From JAENVU01 sp046598395 (lineage in GTDB: Bacteria; Actinomycetota; Acidimicrobiia; IMCC26256; JAENVU01), in the NCBI GenBank assembly GCA_046598395.1, contig JBKJIQ010000047.1:1-64000 (forward strand): a DNA stretch of 64,000 nucleotides. The letters are read 5' to 3'. Both the position numbers and the translations under genes were made by a program. Position 1 is the stretch's first letter. Every line of letters starts with the position of its first letter. This document shows positions 50,027 to 59,181 of this stretch, in pieces. Below the pieces are notes generated by a model. That model was given only the letters and a program-made list of their open reading frames with translations, was not told the origin of the DNA and made no database searches.

Positions 50027-51583
50027 TTACGGACGTACGCCCCGAAGGTCCGGCCTCGGGGGCACTCGAAGCCGGGCCGCGCTCAACTCGAGCGCGCGGA
50101 TGAGCTCGTTCCGTAGATCACGGGGATCGATGACGTCGTCGTAACTCATCCGATCCGCGGCGGCGAAGGCGCCGCCAAGATCGCCATGTTCCATCAGCGC
50201 CCGCACATCCGGCTCGATGCCGGCCGCGTCGGCCCCACTTTCCGCCGGCATCGCGCCAAGGCGCGCTCCGGGGAACGCAACCGTGGTGGTCTGCGTGTCG
50301 AACGGGTTCATCGCCATGAGCGACGACCCAAACCCGTAGGCCTTTCGGAGGGTCACGTGAAGTTTCGGGCCGGTGACGCGCGCCTGCGCGGCGTACATCC
50401 GTGCCGCGTGGCGCAGGATTCCGCTTCGCTCGGCCACCGTGCCCGCCATCACGCCGGGATTATCGGCGAGAAACACCACCGGCAGCTGGAACGCAGCAGC
50501 AACCTCGAGGAAGTGCGCGGCTTTGTCGGCGGCGTCACTATCGATCGCGCCGGCTTTTACTGCAGGATTGTTGGCCACTACCGCGACGGACACTCCGCCG
50601 AGGTACGCGAGCGCGGTGACGACCGAGCGTCCAAAGCCCGGTTGGATCTCGAGCACGCCACCACGATCCGCATCTTCCCCCGAAGCCGACGCGATCGGAT
50701 CTGAACGATCGAAGACCGCTTCGATCACCGGACGGATGTCATAGGGACGGCGTGGATCGGCGGGGATCAGCTCGAGGATCGCGTCGACCCGACGCGAACC
50801 GTCGGTGCCTACTCCCGCCGGAGCGCGCGTCCATGCGTTCGACGGGAAATGGCCGAGATAGGTGCGTACCAGATCGAGCGCGGCCGAGTCGTCGGCGACA
50901 ACATTGTGCGCGACGCCGGAAACCGCGGTATGAAGTTCCGCGCCGCCCAATTCCTCTTTCGTCACTTCTTCACCGGTGGCCGCGGCCACGAGCGGCGGCC
51001 CGGCGCTGAACATCGCCGCACCCTGCACCATCACGGTGAAGTCCATGAGTGGCGCGGTCAAGGCACCATGACCGGCGCTCGCCCCCATGACCACGGCAAC
51101 CGTCGGCACCGCACCGCTGAGGCGAACCAACGCCTGGAGATCATTCGGCGCGTGGGGGTAGCGCTCGAATGCGTTTTGCGCGCGCTCGCCCGCTCCTTCG
51201 AGCAGCATCACCAACGGGACTCGTTCCTGGGCCGCCAGCTCCGCCAGCCGTAACCGCTTGGCATGGGTGCCGATCCCGATCGACCCACCCATGACCGTGA
51301 AGTCTTCGGCTCCGATCAACACCGGTCGGCCGTCGATGGATCCGTGCCCCGCAACCAAACCGTCGGCAGGGGCGATTGGTGTCATCCCGCGCCCGACACT
51401 TCCCGCGTACGCACCCAGCTCACGGAACGTTCCCTCGTCCAGCAGGTACGCAACCCGACCGCGAGCATCGAGCCGTCCCTCGGCCCGCTGACGCGTCAGG
51501 CGTTCCGGTCCGCCCATCGCCTCACTCGCGGCACGGCGGACGGCGAGATCGCCGAGAAGAAGCTCCCAATCAGGATTGGTCAT
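50027..51583 (-). CDS. Acyl-CoA carboxylase carboxyltransferase subunit
   Basis: 518 residues of the PccB/AccD5 type. An N-terminal crotonase-fold half has VLIGAEDFTVMGGSIG and VVMGASAGHGALTAPLMDF. A second half has VVANNPAVKAGAIDSDAADK, FLADNPGVMAGTVAE and KAYGFGSSLMAMNP. It would carboxylate an acyl-CoA such as propionyl-, methylcrotonyl- or geranyl-CoA with a biotin subunit encoded elsewhere. It lies 16 bases after the two acyl-CoA dehydrogenases, as in leucine or terpenoid catabolism. The metabolite cannot be selected from sequence. Confidence 0.92.
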   Translation of the reverse strand: MTNPDWELLLGDLAVRRAASEAMGGPERLTRQRAEGRLDARGRVAYLLDEGTFRELGAYAGSVGRGMTPIAPADGLVAGHGSIDGRPVLIGAEDFTVMGGSIGIGTHAKRLRLAELAAQERVPLVMLLEGAGERAQNAFERYPHAPNDLQALVRLSGAVPTVAVVMGASAGHGALTAPLMDFTVMVQGAAMFSAGPPLVAAATGEEVTKEELGGAELHTAVSGVAHNVVADDSAALDLVRTYLGHFPSNAWTRAPAGVGTDGSRRVDAILELIPADPRRPYDIRPVIEAVFDRSDPIASASGEDADRGGVLEIQPGFGRSVVTALAYLGGVSVAVVANNPAVKAGAIDSDAADKAAHFLEVAAAFQLPVVFLADNPGVMAGTVAERSGILRHAARMYAAQARVTGPKLHVTLRKAYGFGSSLMAMNPFDTQTTTVAFPGARLGAMPAESGADAAGIEPDVRALMEHGDLGGAFAAADRMSYDDVIDPRDLRNELIRALELSAARLRVPPRPDLRGVRP

Positions 51584-51599
51584 CAGGTCGACGCATCAC

Positions 51600-52508
51600 T
51601 CATGTCGGCATCGTGGCGGCCACGGCGTCGGCGTGGTGATCCCCCGCGCCGAAATGGGTGTCGAGCACCCACGCGCGCTTCAGGAACAAATGCACATCCA
51701 CCTCCCACGTGAAGCCCATGCCGCCGTAAACCTGGGTGGCGCTCCGTCCGTTCAACACTGCGGCTTCACCGGCGAGCAACTTCGCACCACTCACCGCTCG
51801 CACCGCATCACCCGTCGCCGGATCATCCAACACACACGCAGCCGCGTGAGTCGAGACTCTCGCCAACTCGGCCCGGACTGCCATATCGGCGCAGATGTGT
51901 TTGACGGCTTGGAACGATCCAATCGGGCGCTCGAACTGTTGGCGTTCTAACGCATAAGCCACCGACATTTCGGTGAGGCGGTCGGCCATTCCCACACAGA
52001 ATGCCGCGGTCAGCAGCGCGCCGTGCAGCCGCACCTCATCAACGCCCACCGGATGGGGCGCGCCAGCCGCACTCTCGATGCCATCGACGACCGAAACCGG
52101 CGACAACGGATCGAGGGGCCAGTCCTGGTTGACTCCGGTGAGCGATGCGGCCGCCACCACCGAAGCTTGATCGGAACCGAGCACGATGAGTTCGTCGAGC
52201 GCGTCGAAATGCTCGACGAGCGCCGCGCCGCCGATCGTGGTGTCGAAGCCACCCGCGATGAGATCGCGGCCGAAGCACCACACCAGAGGTCCAGGCACGA
52301 CGCCCCGACCCAGTTCCTCGTACACAACTGCACAATCCGCCCACGAGAAGCCGTCGGTACGCAGTGAAAAGACACCGGCCTCGGCGAGCTCCGCGTGCAC
52401 CTTGCGGCTGAACCCTTCGCGCACGCGTTTGATGGGGAAGCGACCTTCGACCACGGCCCGCATGCCATCGCGCAGTGCGATCTGATCGTCGGTCAGATCA
52501 AAGTTCAT
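51600..52508 (-). CDS. Acyl-CoA dehydrogenase, small-subunit type
   Basis: 302 residues, shorter than a full acyl-CoA dehydrogenase. It begins MNFDLTDDQIALRDGMRAVV and ends with QFERPIGSFQAVKHICADM and YGGMGFTWEVDVHLFLKR. The middle domain is reduced and there is no SEPxAGSD loop, so it likely works as one half of a heteromer with the 52505 protein. The ATG overlaps the stop of that gene as ATGA. Confidence 0.9.
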   Translation of the reverse strand: MNFDLTDDQIALRDGMRAVVEGRFPIKRVREGFSRKVHAELAEAGVFSLRTDGFSWADCAVVYEELGRGVVPGPLVWCFGRDLIAGGFDTTIGGAALVEHFDALDELIVLGSDQASVVAAASLTGVNQDWPLDPLSPVSVVDGIESAAGAPHPVGVDEVRLHGALLTAAFCVGMADRLTEMSVAYALERQQFERPIGSFQAVKHICADMAVRAELARVSTHAAACVLDDPATGDAVRAVSGAKLLAGEAAVLNGRSATQVYGGMGFTWEVDVHLFLKRAWVLDTHFGAGDHHADAVAATMPT

Positions 52509-53644
52509 CTCGGCTCCCGTGGCATTCCCAAGACGCGTTCGCTGAGAATGTTGCGCTGAATCTGTGAAGTACCTGCCGCGATCGTGAACGCCAACGAACG
52601 GAGACGCTCCTCGACGAAGGGACCTTCGCCGTCGACCGACAGTGCGTTGCGTTCGAGGACCCGCAGCGACAGTTCGCCGAGTTTCTGACACACCTCGCTG
52701 TATGCCAACTTGATCATGTACTGCCCGCGGCCGGCTGTCCCACGAGTGGATTGGGTCACGTTGCGTTTGGTCAGCATCCAAATCGCGTCGAGCTCGGCCG
52801 CGATGTGCCCGAGTTCGCGCCGGTGGGCTGGATCGGTGACGTAGGGCGCAAGATCTTCGACCAGGCGGGTGGCGTCCACGAGGTCACTGACGAACGCGGT
52901 GCCACGTTCGAACGCCAGCGTCACGTTCGTGACCCGCCAGCCGTCATTCTCGGCGCCGATACGACATTCGACTGGCACGCGCACTTCGTCGAGAAAGAGT
53001 TCGGCAAACTCGCTGGAGCCCAGGACCGTCTTGAGCGGTCGCACTTCGATTCCCGGCAGATCCATCGGGAGCATGAGCCAGGTGATTCCCTTGTGCTTGG
53101 GCGCGTCTGGGTCGGTTCGCACCAAGAGCTCACCGAAGTCACCGATCTGCCCATAAGAGCACCAGATCTTTTGACCGGTGACCACGTAGTGGTCGCCGTC
53201 GCGTACCGCCTTCGTGCGCAGCGACGCCAAGTCCGATCCCGCGCCGGGCTCCGAGAATCCTTGACACCACACCTCGTCGCCCCGCAGGATCTTCGGCAGG
53301 TGTTCTGCCTTCTGTTCCGATGTTCCCTCGGCCACGATCGTGGGCCCGGCGTGGAGCAGGCCAACGAAGTTCACGCCCACATACGGCGCCCGAGCGCGAG
53401 TGGTTTCTTCGAGAAATACCAACTGCTGGCTCGGCGCGCCATCCTGGCCACCGTATTCCTTTGGCCAGTTCAGACCGGCGTACCCGGCATCAAACAGCCG
53501 TCGTTGCCAGTCGGTGTCCCACACTCGCCGCGCGTCCCAGTCGTCTCGGGTCGGTTGGGGCGCGAGATCGGGAAGCACTCCCGCTAACCACGCTCGCAAG
53601 TTCGTCCGAAACGCTTCGTCAACGTCAGAGAAGCGCAGGTCCAT
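52505..53644 (-). CDS. Acyl-CoA dehydrogenase, large-subunit type
   Basis: 379 residues with WCQGFSEPGAGSDLASL, VTGQKIWCSYGQ and the C-terminal IAAGTSQIQRNILSERVLGMPR. It is the full catalytic partner of the 302-residue protein that follows it. Together with the carboxyltransferase they form a three-gene operon. TAAACT lies nine bases before the ATG, slightly beyond the usual leaderless spacing. Confidence 0.93.
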   Translation of the reverse strand: MDLRFSDVDEAFRTNLRAWLAGVLPDLAPQPTRDDWDARRVWDTDWQRRLFDAGYAGLNWPKEYGGQDGAPSQQLVFLEETTRARAPYVGVNFVGLLHAGPTIVAEGTSEQKAEHLPKILRGDEVWCQGFSEPGAGSDLASLRTKAVRDGDHYVVTGQKIWCSYGQIGDFGELLVRTDPDAPKHKGITWLMLPMDLPGIEVRPLKTVLGSSEFAELFLDEVRVPVECRIGAENDGWRVTNVTLAFERGTAFVSDLVDATRLVEDLAPYVTDPAHRRELGHIAAELDAIWMLTKRNVTQSTRGTAGRGQYMIKLAYSEVCQKLGELSLRVLERNALSVDGEGPFVEERLRSLAFTIAAGTSQIQRNILSERVLGMPREPR

Positions 53645-53680
53645 AGCCAGCGAAGTTTAGGGCTCGATGCCGATCAGACT

Positions 53681-54925
53681 TCAGCTCGTGGCGCGAGGGT
53701 TCCGAGAGCCTCGGTGGTTCGATCCTCGCTTCGGCGGTCCCCCACGGCGACGCGCCGGAGCACCATCAGGACGCTCGACACGCGGACGATCAGAACGTGG
53801 ACGATCGCCTTGGCCGCGCGAGCGTTTGGCATCGCTTTCGACCTCGAACCCGAGGTCACGCTGGAGGCGAAGGCTGTCACGAACTTGATCCGGAAGCACA
53901 AACGACACCACGACCCCGGATGCACCCTTACGCGCCGTGCGGCCGGAACGGTGAATGTAGGACTTCGTGTCGGCCGGCGGGTCGAAGTGCACCACGCAGG
54001 CAACATCGTCGACATGGATTCCACGCGCGGCCACATCGGTGGCGATGAGTGCGTGGACCCGGCCGCGGGAAAACTCGGCTAACGCACGGTCGCGTTTCGC
54101 CTGCGAGAGACCACCATGGATCGGCGCCGACGGCACGCCCGACTGCGACAACTTCTTCGCGACTTTGTCGGCGCCGTGACGGGTCCGACAGAACACAATC
54201 GTGGGACCTTCCGCGCCGATCACTTCGGCAACGCGCTCGACGCGGTCCTCGTTCCGGACGCGCTCGAAACGGTGATCGGCCTCGCTACCGTCGGACTCCA
54301 CGCCTTCGACCTCGTGGCGGACCGGCGACTTCTGGTAATCGCGGGTCAAGACCGCGATGTCACCGTCGAGCGTCGCGGAGAAGAGCAACGTCTGACGATC
54401 GGGGTTCGTCTGATCCAAGATGCGCCGGACCGCCGGCATGAATCCCATGTCAGCCATGCGGTCAGCCTCATCGACCACGACGAACTTCACACCGTCAAGT
54501 GACAGCGCTCGCTGGGCGATCAAATCTTCGAGACGACCCGGACACGCGACGAGGATTTCGACACCACGGCGCAGCGCACGCTTCTGAGGCTCGTAGCCCA
54601 CCCCGCCATAGATGGTGAAGACCCGGTGGTTCCGAGCAACCGCCATCGGCTCGAGTTCGCGGGCAATCTGGGCGGCCAGCTCGCGTGTGGGAGCCAGAAT
54701 CAGTGCGCTGGGACGACGCGGCCGAGCCTTTTCCACGCGCTCCACGAGCGGGGCACCAAAGGCGATGGTCTTGCCAGAGCCGGTAGGGGCGCGACCGCAA
54801 ACATCAAGGCCCGCGAGGGCATCGGGGATCGTCGCGGCCTGAACCGGGAACGGTGAGGTGATGCCGCCGGCCGCAAGCGCGTCGACGAGATCGGGCGCGA
54901 GCCCAAGGGCAGAAAAGGTGGACAC
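53681..54925 (-). CDS. DEAD-box ATP-dependent RNA helicase
   Basis: 414 residues. Motifs in order: FPVQAATIP (Q motif), APTGSGKT, PTREL, the DEAD box in VVVDEADRMADMGF, SAT, IHGGLSQ, ATDVAARGIHV and HRSGRTARKG. The C-terminal 50 residues are Arg/Gly/Pro-rich (RSRGQGDRPRSDRP), an RNA-binding tail seen in RhlE/CsdA-type helicases that act on rRNA or structured mRNA. The GTG at 54925 has AAGGAG seven bases upstream. Two small hairpins lie in the leader. Confidence 0.95.
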   Translation of the reverse strand: MSTFSALGLAPDLVDALAAGGITSPFPVQAATIPDALAGLDVCGRAPTGSGKTIAFGAPLVERVEKARPRRPSALILAPTRELAAQIARELEPMAVARNHRVFTIYGGVGYEPQKRALRRGVEILVACPGRLEDLIAQRALSLDGVKFVVVDEADRMADMGFMPAVRRILDQTNPDRQTLLFSATLDGDIAVLTRDYQKSPVRHEVEGVESDGSEADHRFERVRNEDRVERVAEVIGAEGPTIVFCRTRHGADKVAKKLSQSGVPSAPIHGGLSQAKRDRALAEFSRGRVHALIATDVAARGIHVDDVACVVHFDPPADTKSYIHRSGRTARKGASGVVVSFVLPDQVRDSLRLQRDLGFEVESDAKRSRGQGDRPRSDRPRVERPDGAPARRRGGPPKRGSNHRGSRNPRATS

Positions 54926-54930
54926 TGGTT

Positions 54931-54972
54931 ACTCCTTACCCGCGTGGGCGGGTCGACTTCCGCGCGACGGAA
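54931..54972 (-). promoter_or_regulatory. Structured leader and ribosome binding site of helicase gene
   Basis: Ribosome binding site AAGGAGT at 54931-54937. A 6-base-pair hairpin with a 4-base loop at 54938-54953 abuts it, and a 5-base-pair hairpin lies at 54958-54972. The stems could modulate access to the start, as in cold-induced helicase leaders. Function untested. Confidence 0.35.
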
Positions 54973-55129
54973 ATCAAGAAGTGTCTCCAGCGCGGCTGTC
55001 CACGAGTGCGGACTGCGAGGACCCTAGTCGCCACGGCCGAGTAATCCGGCATTTGGTGACGCGAGGCTCACCGAGCGCGTGATCGTTGAGGGCACATGCA
55101 ATGGAGGCCGTGACGACGGGCGTGGCCGG

Positions 55130-55135
55130 TAGCGT
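55130..55135 (+). promoter_or_regulatory. -10-like box for ABM-family gene
   Basis: TAGCGT, eight bases before the ATG at 55144. Confidence 0.35.
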
Positions 55136-55143
55136 GCGCGCCA

Positions 55144-55536
55144 ATGATGACGGACGGAATCGCCACCACTCCGGAACCTCCGTACTACGCGGTGATCTTC
55201 ACATCCATTCACACCGGCTTCTCGGTCGCGGAGTACCGCGCAGTCGCGACCTTGATGTTCACACTTGCAGCCGAGCAGCCGGGGTACCTCGGCGTGGAGA
55301 CGGCCCACGCCGAGGTCGGCATCACGGTGAGCTACTGGAACGACGAGAAATCCATCCGTGCCTGGCGTGAACACTTGGAGCATGCGGTCGTCCGCGAACG
55401 CGGCCGGTCCGAGTGGTACTCGCGATATGCGCTCCGAGTCGCACGCGTCGAACGGGCGTATACCTTCAGCGCGGAGCACGCTACGGAGTCGGTGCCACCA
55501 GACTCGTTTGTAACCGAAGCACCGCCTCCGGACTAA
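55144..55536 (+). CDS. Antibiotic biosynthesis monooxygenase (ABM)-fold protein
   Basis: 130 residues with the dimeric ferredoxin-like ABM pattern: YYAVIFTSIHTGFSVAEYRA, AEQPGYLGVETAHAEVGITVSYW, then RAWREHLEHAVVRERGRSEWY. Such proteins range from heme-degrading IsdG-like enzymes to quinol monooxygenases; the Trp/His pair near YWND and REHLEH does not decide. An ATG one codon later is also possible. The 3' end overlaps the convergent phosphatase gene by 56 bases, so one of these tails may be shorter in expression. Confidence 0.8.
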   Translation: MMTDGIATTPEPPYYAVIFTSIHTGFSVAEYRAVATLMFTLAAEQPGYLGVETAHAEVGITVSYWNDEKSIRAWREHLEHAVVRERGRSEWYSRYALRVARVERAYTFSAEHATESVPPDSFVTEAPPPD

Positions 55537-56239
55537 CACCGGCCGCCTCGACGTAGCCCAGAATCGAGCCATATTCGGTTCGCACCGATCCCAGCACGGC
55601 GGCCATCGTGGCGGGCTGCGCGCCGTAGTTCTGCACCGCGACTTCGGCTCGGTCCGTGGCCGTCTCGGCCCGTTCCGTATGGCGAGCGATCATCGTGGGC
55701 ATCTGGTCTTCGGTCACCGCGAAGTCGGCCGCGATCAGATCATCGGACACGCCGCAGATTCCGAGGATGAGCGCGGCCGCGAGTCCCGTACGGTCTTTCC
55801 CCGCGGCACAATGGAAGACCACTGGCTGCGCCTCCGGTTCGGCAATCACGTTCAGCACTGCCGCAAATCGGTGCGCGTACTCCCGCAACATGAACTGGTA
55901 GATCTCTACCAGCGTCAGAAATCGAGGCTCTTGCGGCTGGGCGCCCGCCGGCTGACGGGTCTGATCCACGATCGGCATGTGCAGTTGGCGTACGTGCGCC
56001 TCCAGCGGCCCGTGGCCGAAGTCCTCCACTTCGTGGGGCGCACGGAGATCGATCACCGTGCGCACCCGAAGCTCATCGCGCAGCCGGACCAAGTCCTGAT
56101 CACTCAGGTAGGAAAGTGAGTCACTCCGGAACACGAGACCCGTGCGCACCACCCCTCCGTCGACGGTGGGATACCCGCCCAGGTCCCGGAAGTTCGCCGG
56201 GCCGTCGAGTTGCAGCGCTTCGGAGAGGTTCACCCGCAC
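55481..56239 (-). CDS. Tyrosine-phosphatase-like protein (Y_phosphatase3 type)
   Basis: 252 residues. NFRDLGGYPTVDGG at the N-terminus and VVFHCAAGKDRTGLAAALIL carry the P-loop HC(x5)R with its Cys and Arg. This resembles the secreted or cytoplasmic PtpB-like phosphatases of actinobacteria that hydrolyse phosphotyrosine or phosphoinositides. No signal peptide is seen. The GTG at 56239 follows the amidohydrolase stop by 18 bases, so it is the second gene of that operon. Confidence 0.88.
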   Translation of the reverse strand: MRVNLSEALQLDGPANFRDLGGYPTVDGGVVRTGLVFRSDSLSYLSDQDLVRLRDELRVRTVIDLRAPHEVEDFGHGPLEAHVRQLHMPIVDQTRQPAGAQPQEPRFLTLVEIYQFMLREYAHRFAAVLNVIAEPEAQPVVFHCAAGKDRTGLAAALILGICGVSDDLIAADFAVTEDQMPTMIARHTERAETATDRAEVAVQNYGAQPATMAAVLGSVRTEYGSILGYVEAAGVSPEAVLRLQTSLVAPTP

Positions 56240-56257
56240 ATTCTTGCCGTCGTCGGG

Positions 56258-57484
56258 TCAGCGATCGAGATCGAGGCCCAGCATGCGGATGGCGTTGCCC
56301 CGCACGATCTTGTAGACGACGTCGGCCGGGAGGTGTCCCATCATCGCTTCCGCGACTGCGAGCGTGTTCGGCCACGTGGAATCGGTATGCGGGTAGTCGG
56401 TCTCGAAGGTGACGTTGTCGACGCCGATGCGGTGCAGGGACTCGAGACCGTGGATGTCCCGGAAGAAGCACCCATAGACCTGACGGAAGTAGTAGCTCGA
56501 CGGCGGCTCGGGAATGAGATCCTTCACGCCGCCCCAGGCACGGTGCTCGTTCCACACGTCGTCGACCCGTTCGAGGATGTACGGCAACCAACCGATCTGA
56601 CCCTCGGAGTACGCGAGTTTGAGGTCGGGATACCTCACCAACACTCCCGAGAACAAGAAGTCACTGAGGCTCGCCATTGCATTGCCGAAGCTCAAACTCG
56701 CCGCGACCGCGACGGGCGCGTCGGCCGATGTCGCCGGCATCCGGGAGCTGGACCCGATGTGCATGCACACCACGTTCTGGGTCTCTTGGCAGGCCACGAA
56801 AAACGGATCCCACTCCCCTGAGTGAATGCTCGGCAACCCCAAGTGTGGCGGGATCTCCGAAAAACACACGGCGCGTACGCCGCGTTGCGCGTTGCGGCGC
56901 ACCTCGGCCGCAGCAAGATCGGCGTCCCAGAGCGGAACGATGATCAAGGGAACCAGCCGACCGGAGCTGTCGCCGCACCACTCCTCCACCATCCAGTCGT
57001 TGTAGGCGTATACGCACGCCTCCGCGAGTTCGCGATCCTGGGCTTCCAGGAATGTTTGGCCACAGAAACGAGGGAAGGTGGGAAAACACAGCGACGCCTC
57101 GACATGATTCATCTCCATGTCTTCGACGCGCGCCGACGGGTCGTAGCAACCGGGGCGCATCTCGTCGTAGGTGATCGGCGACATGGTCATGTCGTCACGG
57201 TCGAACCCCACGGCGGCCACGTGGCGTTTGTTGATGTAGACGAGATCTTCGTAGACCCAACAGTCGGCCTGCGGACCGTCGTCATCGAAGGTCTGCTCAT
57301 ACGCTCCCCCTCCCACGTGACGCATGGTGCCGATGCCCCGCCGCTCGACGCGAGGGCCCGCGGCCCGAAACCGTTCGGGCAACCAGGCCTTCCAGAGGTG
57401 GGCCGGCTCGACCACGTGATCATCGACGCTCACGATCCGAGGGATCTCGGTCCTCGGTGCTCCCGGGTCGATAACGGCCGTCAC
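56258..57484 (-). CDS. Amidohydrolase-2-family metal-dependent hydrolase
   Basis: 408 residues, paralog of the protein at 43730. It shares VSVDDHVVEPAHLW, WCGDSSGRLVPLI, VVCMHIGSSS, AYSEGQIGWLPYILERVDD and FETDYPHTDSTWPNT. GGAGG lies before the GTG at 57484. An operator shared with the D-aminoacylase promoter lies 19 bases upstream. It is probably a hydrolase or decarboxylase for a cyclic or aromatic acid; the substrate is unknown. Confidence 0.9.
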   Translation of the reverse strand: MTAVIDPGAPRTEIPRIVSVDDHVVEPAHLWKAWLPERFRAAGPRVERRGIGTMRHVGGGAYEQTFDDDGPQADCWVYEDLVYINKRHVAAVGFDRDDMTMSPITYDEMRPGCYDPSARVEDMEMNHVEASLCFPTFPRFCGQTFLEAQDRELAEACVYAYNDWMVEEWCGDSSGRLVPLIIVPLWDADLAAAEVRRNAQRGVRAVCFSEIPPHLGLPSIHSGEWDPFFVACQETQNVVCMHIGSSSRMPATSADAPVAVAASLSFGNAMASLSDFLFSGVLVRYPDLKLAYSEGQIGWLPYILERVDDVWNEHRAWGGVKDLIPEPPSSYYFRQVYGCFFRDIHGLESLHRIGVDNVTFETDYPHTDSTWPNTLAVAEAMMGHLPADVVYKIVRGNAIRMLGLDLDR

Positions 57485-57503
57485 AGCGTGCCTCCTGAAC
57501 GAA

Positions 57504-57522
57504 ATCTGATGGGTCGTCAGAT
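57504..57522. promoter_or_regulatory. Operator-like palindrome before amidohydrolase
   Basis: ATCTGATGGGTCGTCAGAT matches the perfect palindrome at 15582 at 17 of 19 positions. It shares the N5 core spacing. Confidence 0.65.
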
Positions 57523-57572
57523 TCTACGGCGCAGGAGAGATCCGGCCCGATTTCGAAGGGCCACACGTGGCT

Positions 57573-59093
57573 CTAGCGTGTCCGAGCGCCGCACCGAGTG
57601 CCGCTTGCCGGTGCGTCACGATCGACGAAATAGCGCGTGAGTATCCCTTCCAGACAGGGATTGCCGTTGAGGCTCGCGGTGTGGGTGGACCCGGTCACGG
57701 CGACGAGTCGTCCCGACCCCAGTTGACGAGCCAAGGACTCGGACCACGCGAAGGGTGTGGCCGGGTCACCCGTGGTCCCGACCACCGCGATCGGGGGCGC
57801 GCTCGGAGCCGAGAAGCTGGTCGGTGCCGACCGGTCCGGCGGGTAGGGCCAGTACGAGCACTGGTAGCCAAGGCCCACATTCCCCGCGCCGAAGTCTGGC
57901 GCTTCGACGCCGGCCCGCTGTTGCAGTGTTTCCATCTCACCGACTGTCAGGTTCGGGCCATCGGCACAACTGATGGCGATGAACGCTGCCCATTCCGCGT
58001 CATAGCGACCACCCGCGCCGCGACCCACGTACTGGTCGGACACGGAGCGCAAGGTCGCCGGCGTTCCACGTTCCAGGTCTCGGAGCCCGTCGGCCAACGC
58101 CGTGTACTGGTCCTCGCCTCCATACAGGAGCGCACCTACCGCAAGATCGAGTTGGGTGGGACCGACCCGATTCGTCCCGGTGCCCCGAGGGTTCGTATCG
58201 ATCGACCGGACGAGCGCTTCGTACGCCGCCCGCGGATCACCGTTGTGACGGAACGCGCACGTCGTGCGATTCGCGCACCAATCAAAAAACGTCTGGAGCG
58301 ATCCGCCGAATCCCTTGGCTTGTTGCACCGCAACGTCCTCGGCCGACAGCGCCGGGTCGACGGCTCCATCGAGCACGAGCGCGCGCACCCGGGAGGGAAA
58401 CATCGAGGCGTACATCGCTCCGATGTACGTGCCATACGAGAAACCGAGGTACGTGAGACGCGGATCACCCAGGGCGGCGCGCAGCCGATCGAGATCACGC
58501 ACGGTGTCGCGCGTGGAGATGTGCTCGAGGAGGTCACCGCTGCGGCGCACACACGCATCGACAAATCGCCGAGCATTGACTTCGAGACTCGTGCGCTCCG
58601 CAGCATTGTCCGGCGCGGTATCACCGTCGAAGAGGTAGTCGAGGTCGCGTCCACAACGAACGGGCGAGCTTGCACCACTCCCCCGTGGGTCCCACCCCAC
58701 GATGTCGAACCGGTCGGTGATGGCCCGCGGGAGTACCGACGCCACATACTCAGCCAAGTCGCGGCCGGCGGCGCCGGGACCTCCCGGGTTGACGATCAGG
58801 GACCCGATTCGTCTTCCCGGTTGTCCTCGATGGCCCCGTGCCACCGCAAGGTCGAGGTGGCGACCCAACGGCAGTTTGTAGTCGAGCGGCACCGACAATG
58901 TTGCGCATTCACCGATGCCGCACGCGTGCCACTCCAACGACTTCGTCGGCGCGGGCGCGGCGCCCGACGACCCCGGGGACCGGTGGGACTCCGGCTGAGA
59001 GCCGGGTGTGCCGGTAGGACGGGTCGTGTTCCCCGACGAACAGCCTGCCGCGCCGATCACGGCCACCAGCGCCACGGAGAGGACTCGTCGCAT
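57573..59093 (-). CDS. Exported alpha/beta hydrolase, tripeptidyl-aminopeptidase-like lipoprotein
   Basis: 506 residues. A signal peptide with lipobox (IGAAGC) precedes a Pro/Ser/Thr-rich linker of about 40 residues. The hydrolase domain has NPGGPGAAG (oxyanion region), GFSYGTYIGAMYA with the nucleophilic Ser, and a C-terminal TAP-like part with GDPATPFAWSESLA and GSTHTASL carrying Asp and His. Members cleave peptides or small esters outside the cell. The start at 59093 is chosen from the signal peptide. Divergent from the aldehyde dehydrogenase at 59182. Confidence 0.9.
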   Translation of the reverse strand: MRRVLSVALVAVIGAAGCSSGNTTRPTGTPGSQPESHRSPGSSGAAPAPTKSLEWHACGIGECATLSVPLDYKLPLGRHLDLAVARGHRGQPGRRIGSLIVNPGGPGAAGRDLAEYVASVLPRAITDRFDIVGWDPRGSGASSPVRCGRDLDYLFDGDTAPDNAAERTSLEVNARRFVDACVRRSGDLLEHISTRDTVRDLDRLRAALGDPRLTYLGFSYGTYIGAMYASMFPSRVRALVLDGAVDPALSAEDVAVQQAKGFGGSLQTFFDWCANRTTCAFRHNGDPRAAYEALVRSIDTNPRGTGTNRVGPTQLDLAVGALLYGGEDQYTALADGLRDLERGTPATLRSVSDQYVGRGAGGRYDAEWAAFIAISCADGPNLTVGEMETLQQRAGVEAPDFGAGNVGLGYQCSYWPYPPDRSAPTSFSAPSAPPIAVVGTTGDPATPFAWSESLARQLGSGRLVAVTGSTHTASLNGNPCLEGILTRYFVDRDAPASGTRCGARTR

Positions 59094-59168
59094 CACAGAA
59101 TGCACCCTGACACACGGGTGCCCTGGGGTTGGGTCGCCCGGAAGCGGCTTTCGCTGCGAGCGTCCGGA

Positions 59169-59174
59169 TACGGT
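59169..59174 (+). promoter_or_regulatory. -10-like box for aldehyde dehydrogenase
   Basis: TACGGT, seven bases before the GTG at 59182. It supports that start over a GTG at 59173, which lies within the box. Confidence 0.4.
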
Positions 59175-59181
59175 GCTCGCC

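Noticed and set aside
51488..51500. TGACGCGTCAGG palindrome
   Set aside because: Lies inside the carboxyltransferase gene and its spacer is two bases, unlike the operator families.
53708..53830. Repeat-like Arg/Asp codons near the helicase 3' end
   Set aside because: They encode the basic RNA-binding tail and are not a CRISPR or satellite repeat.
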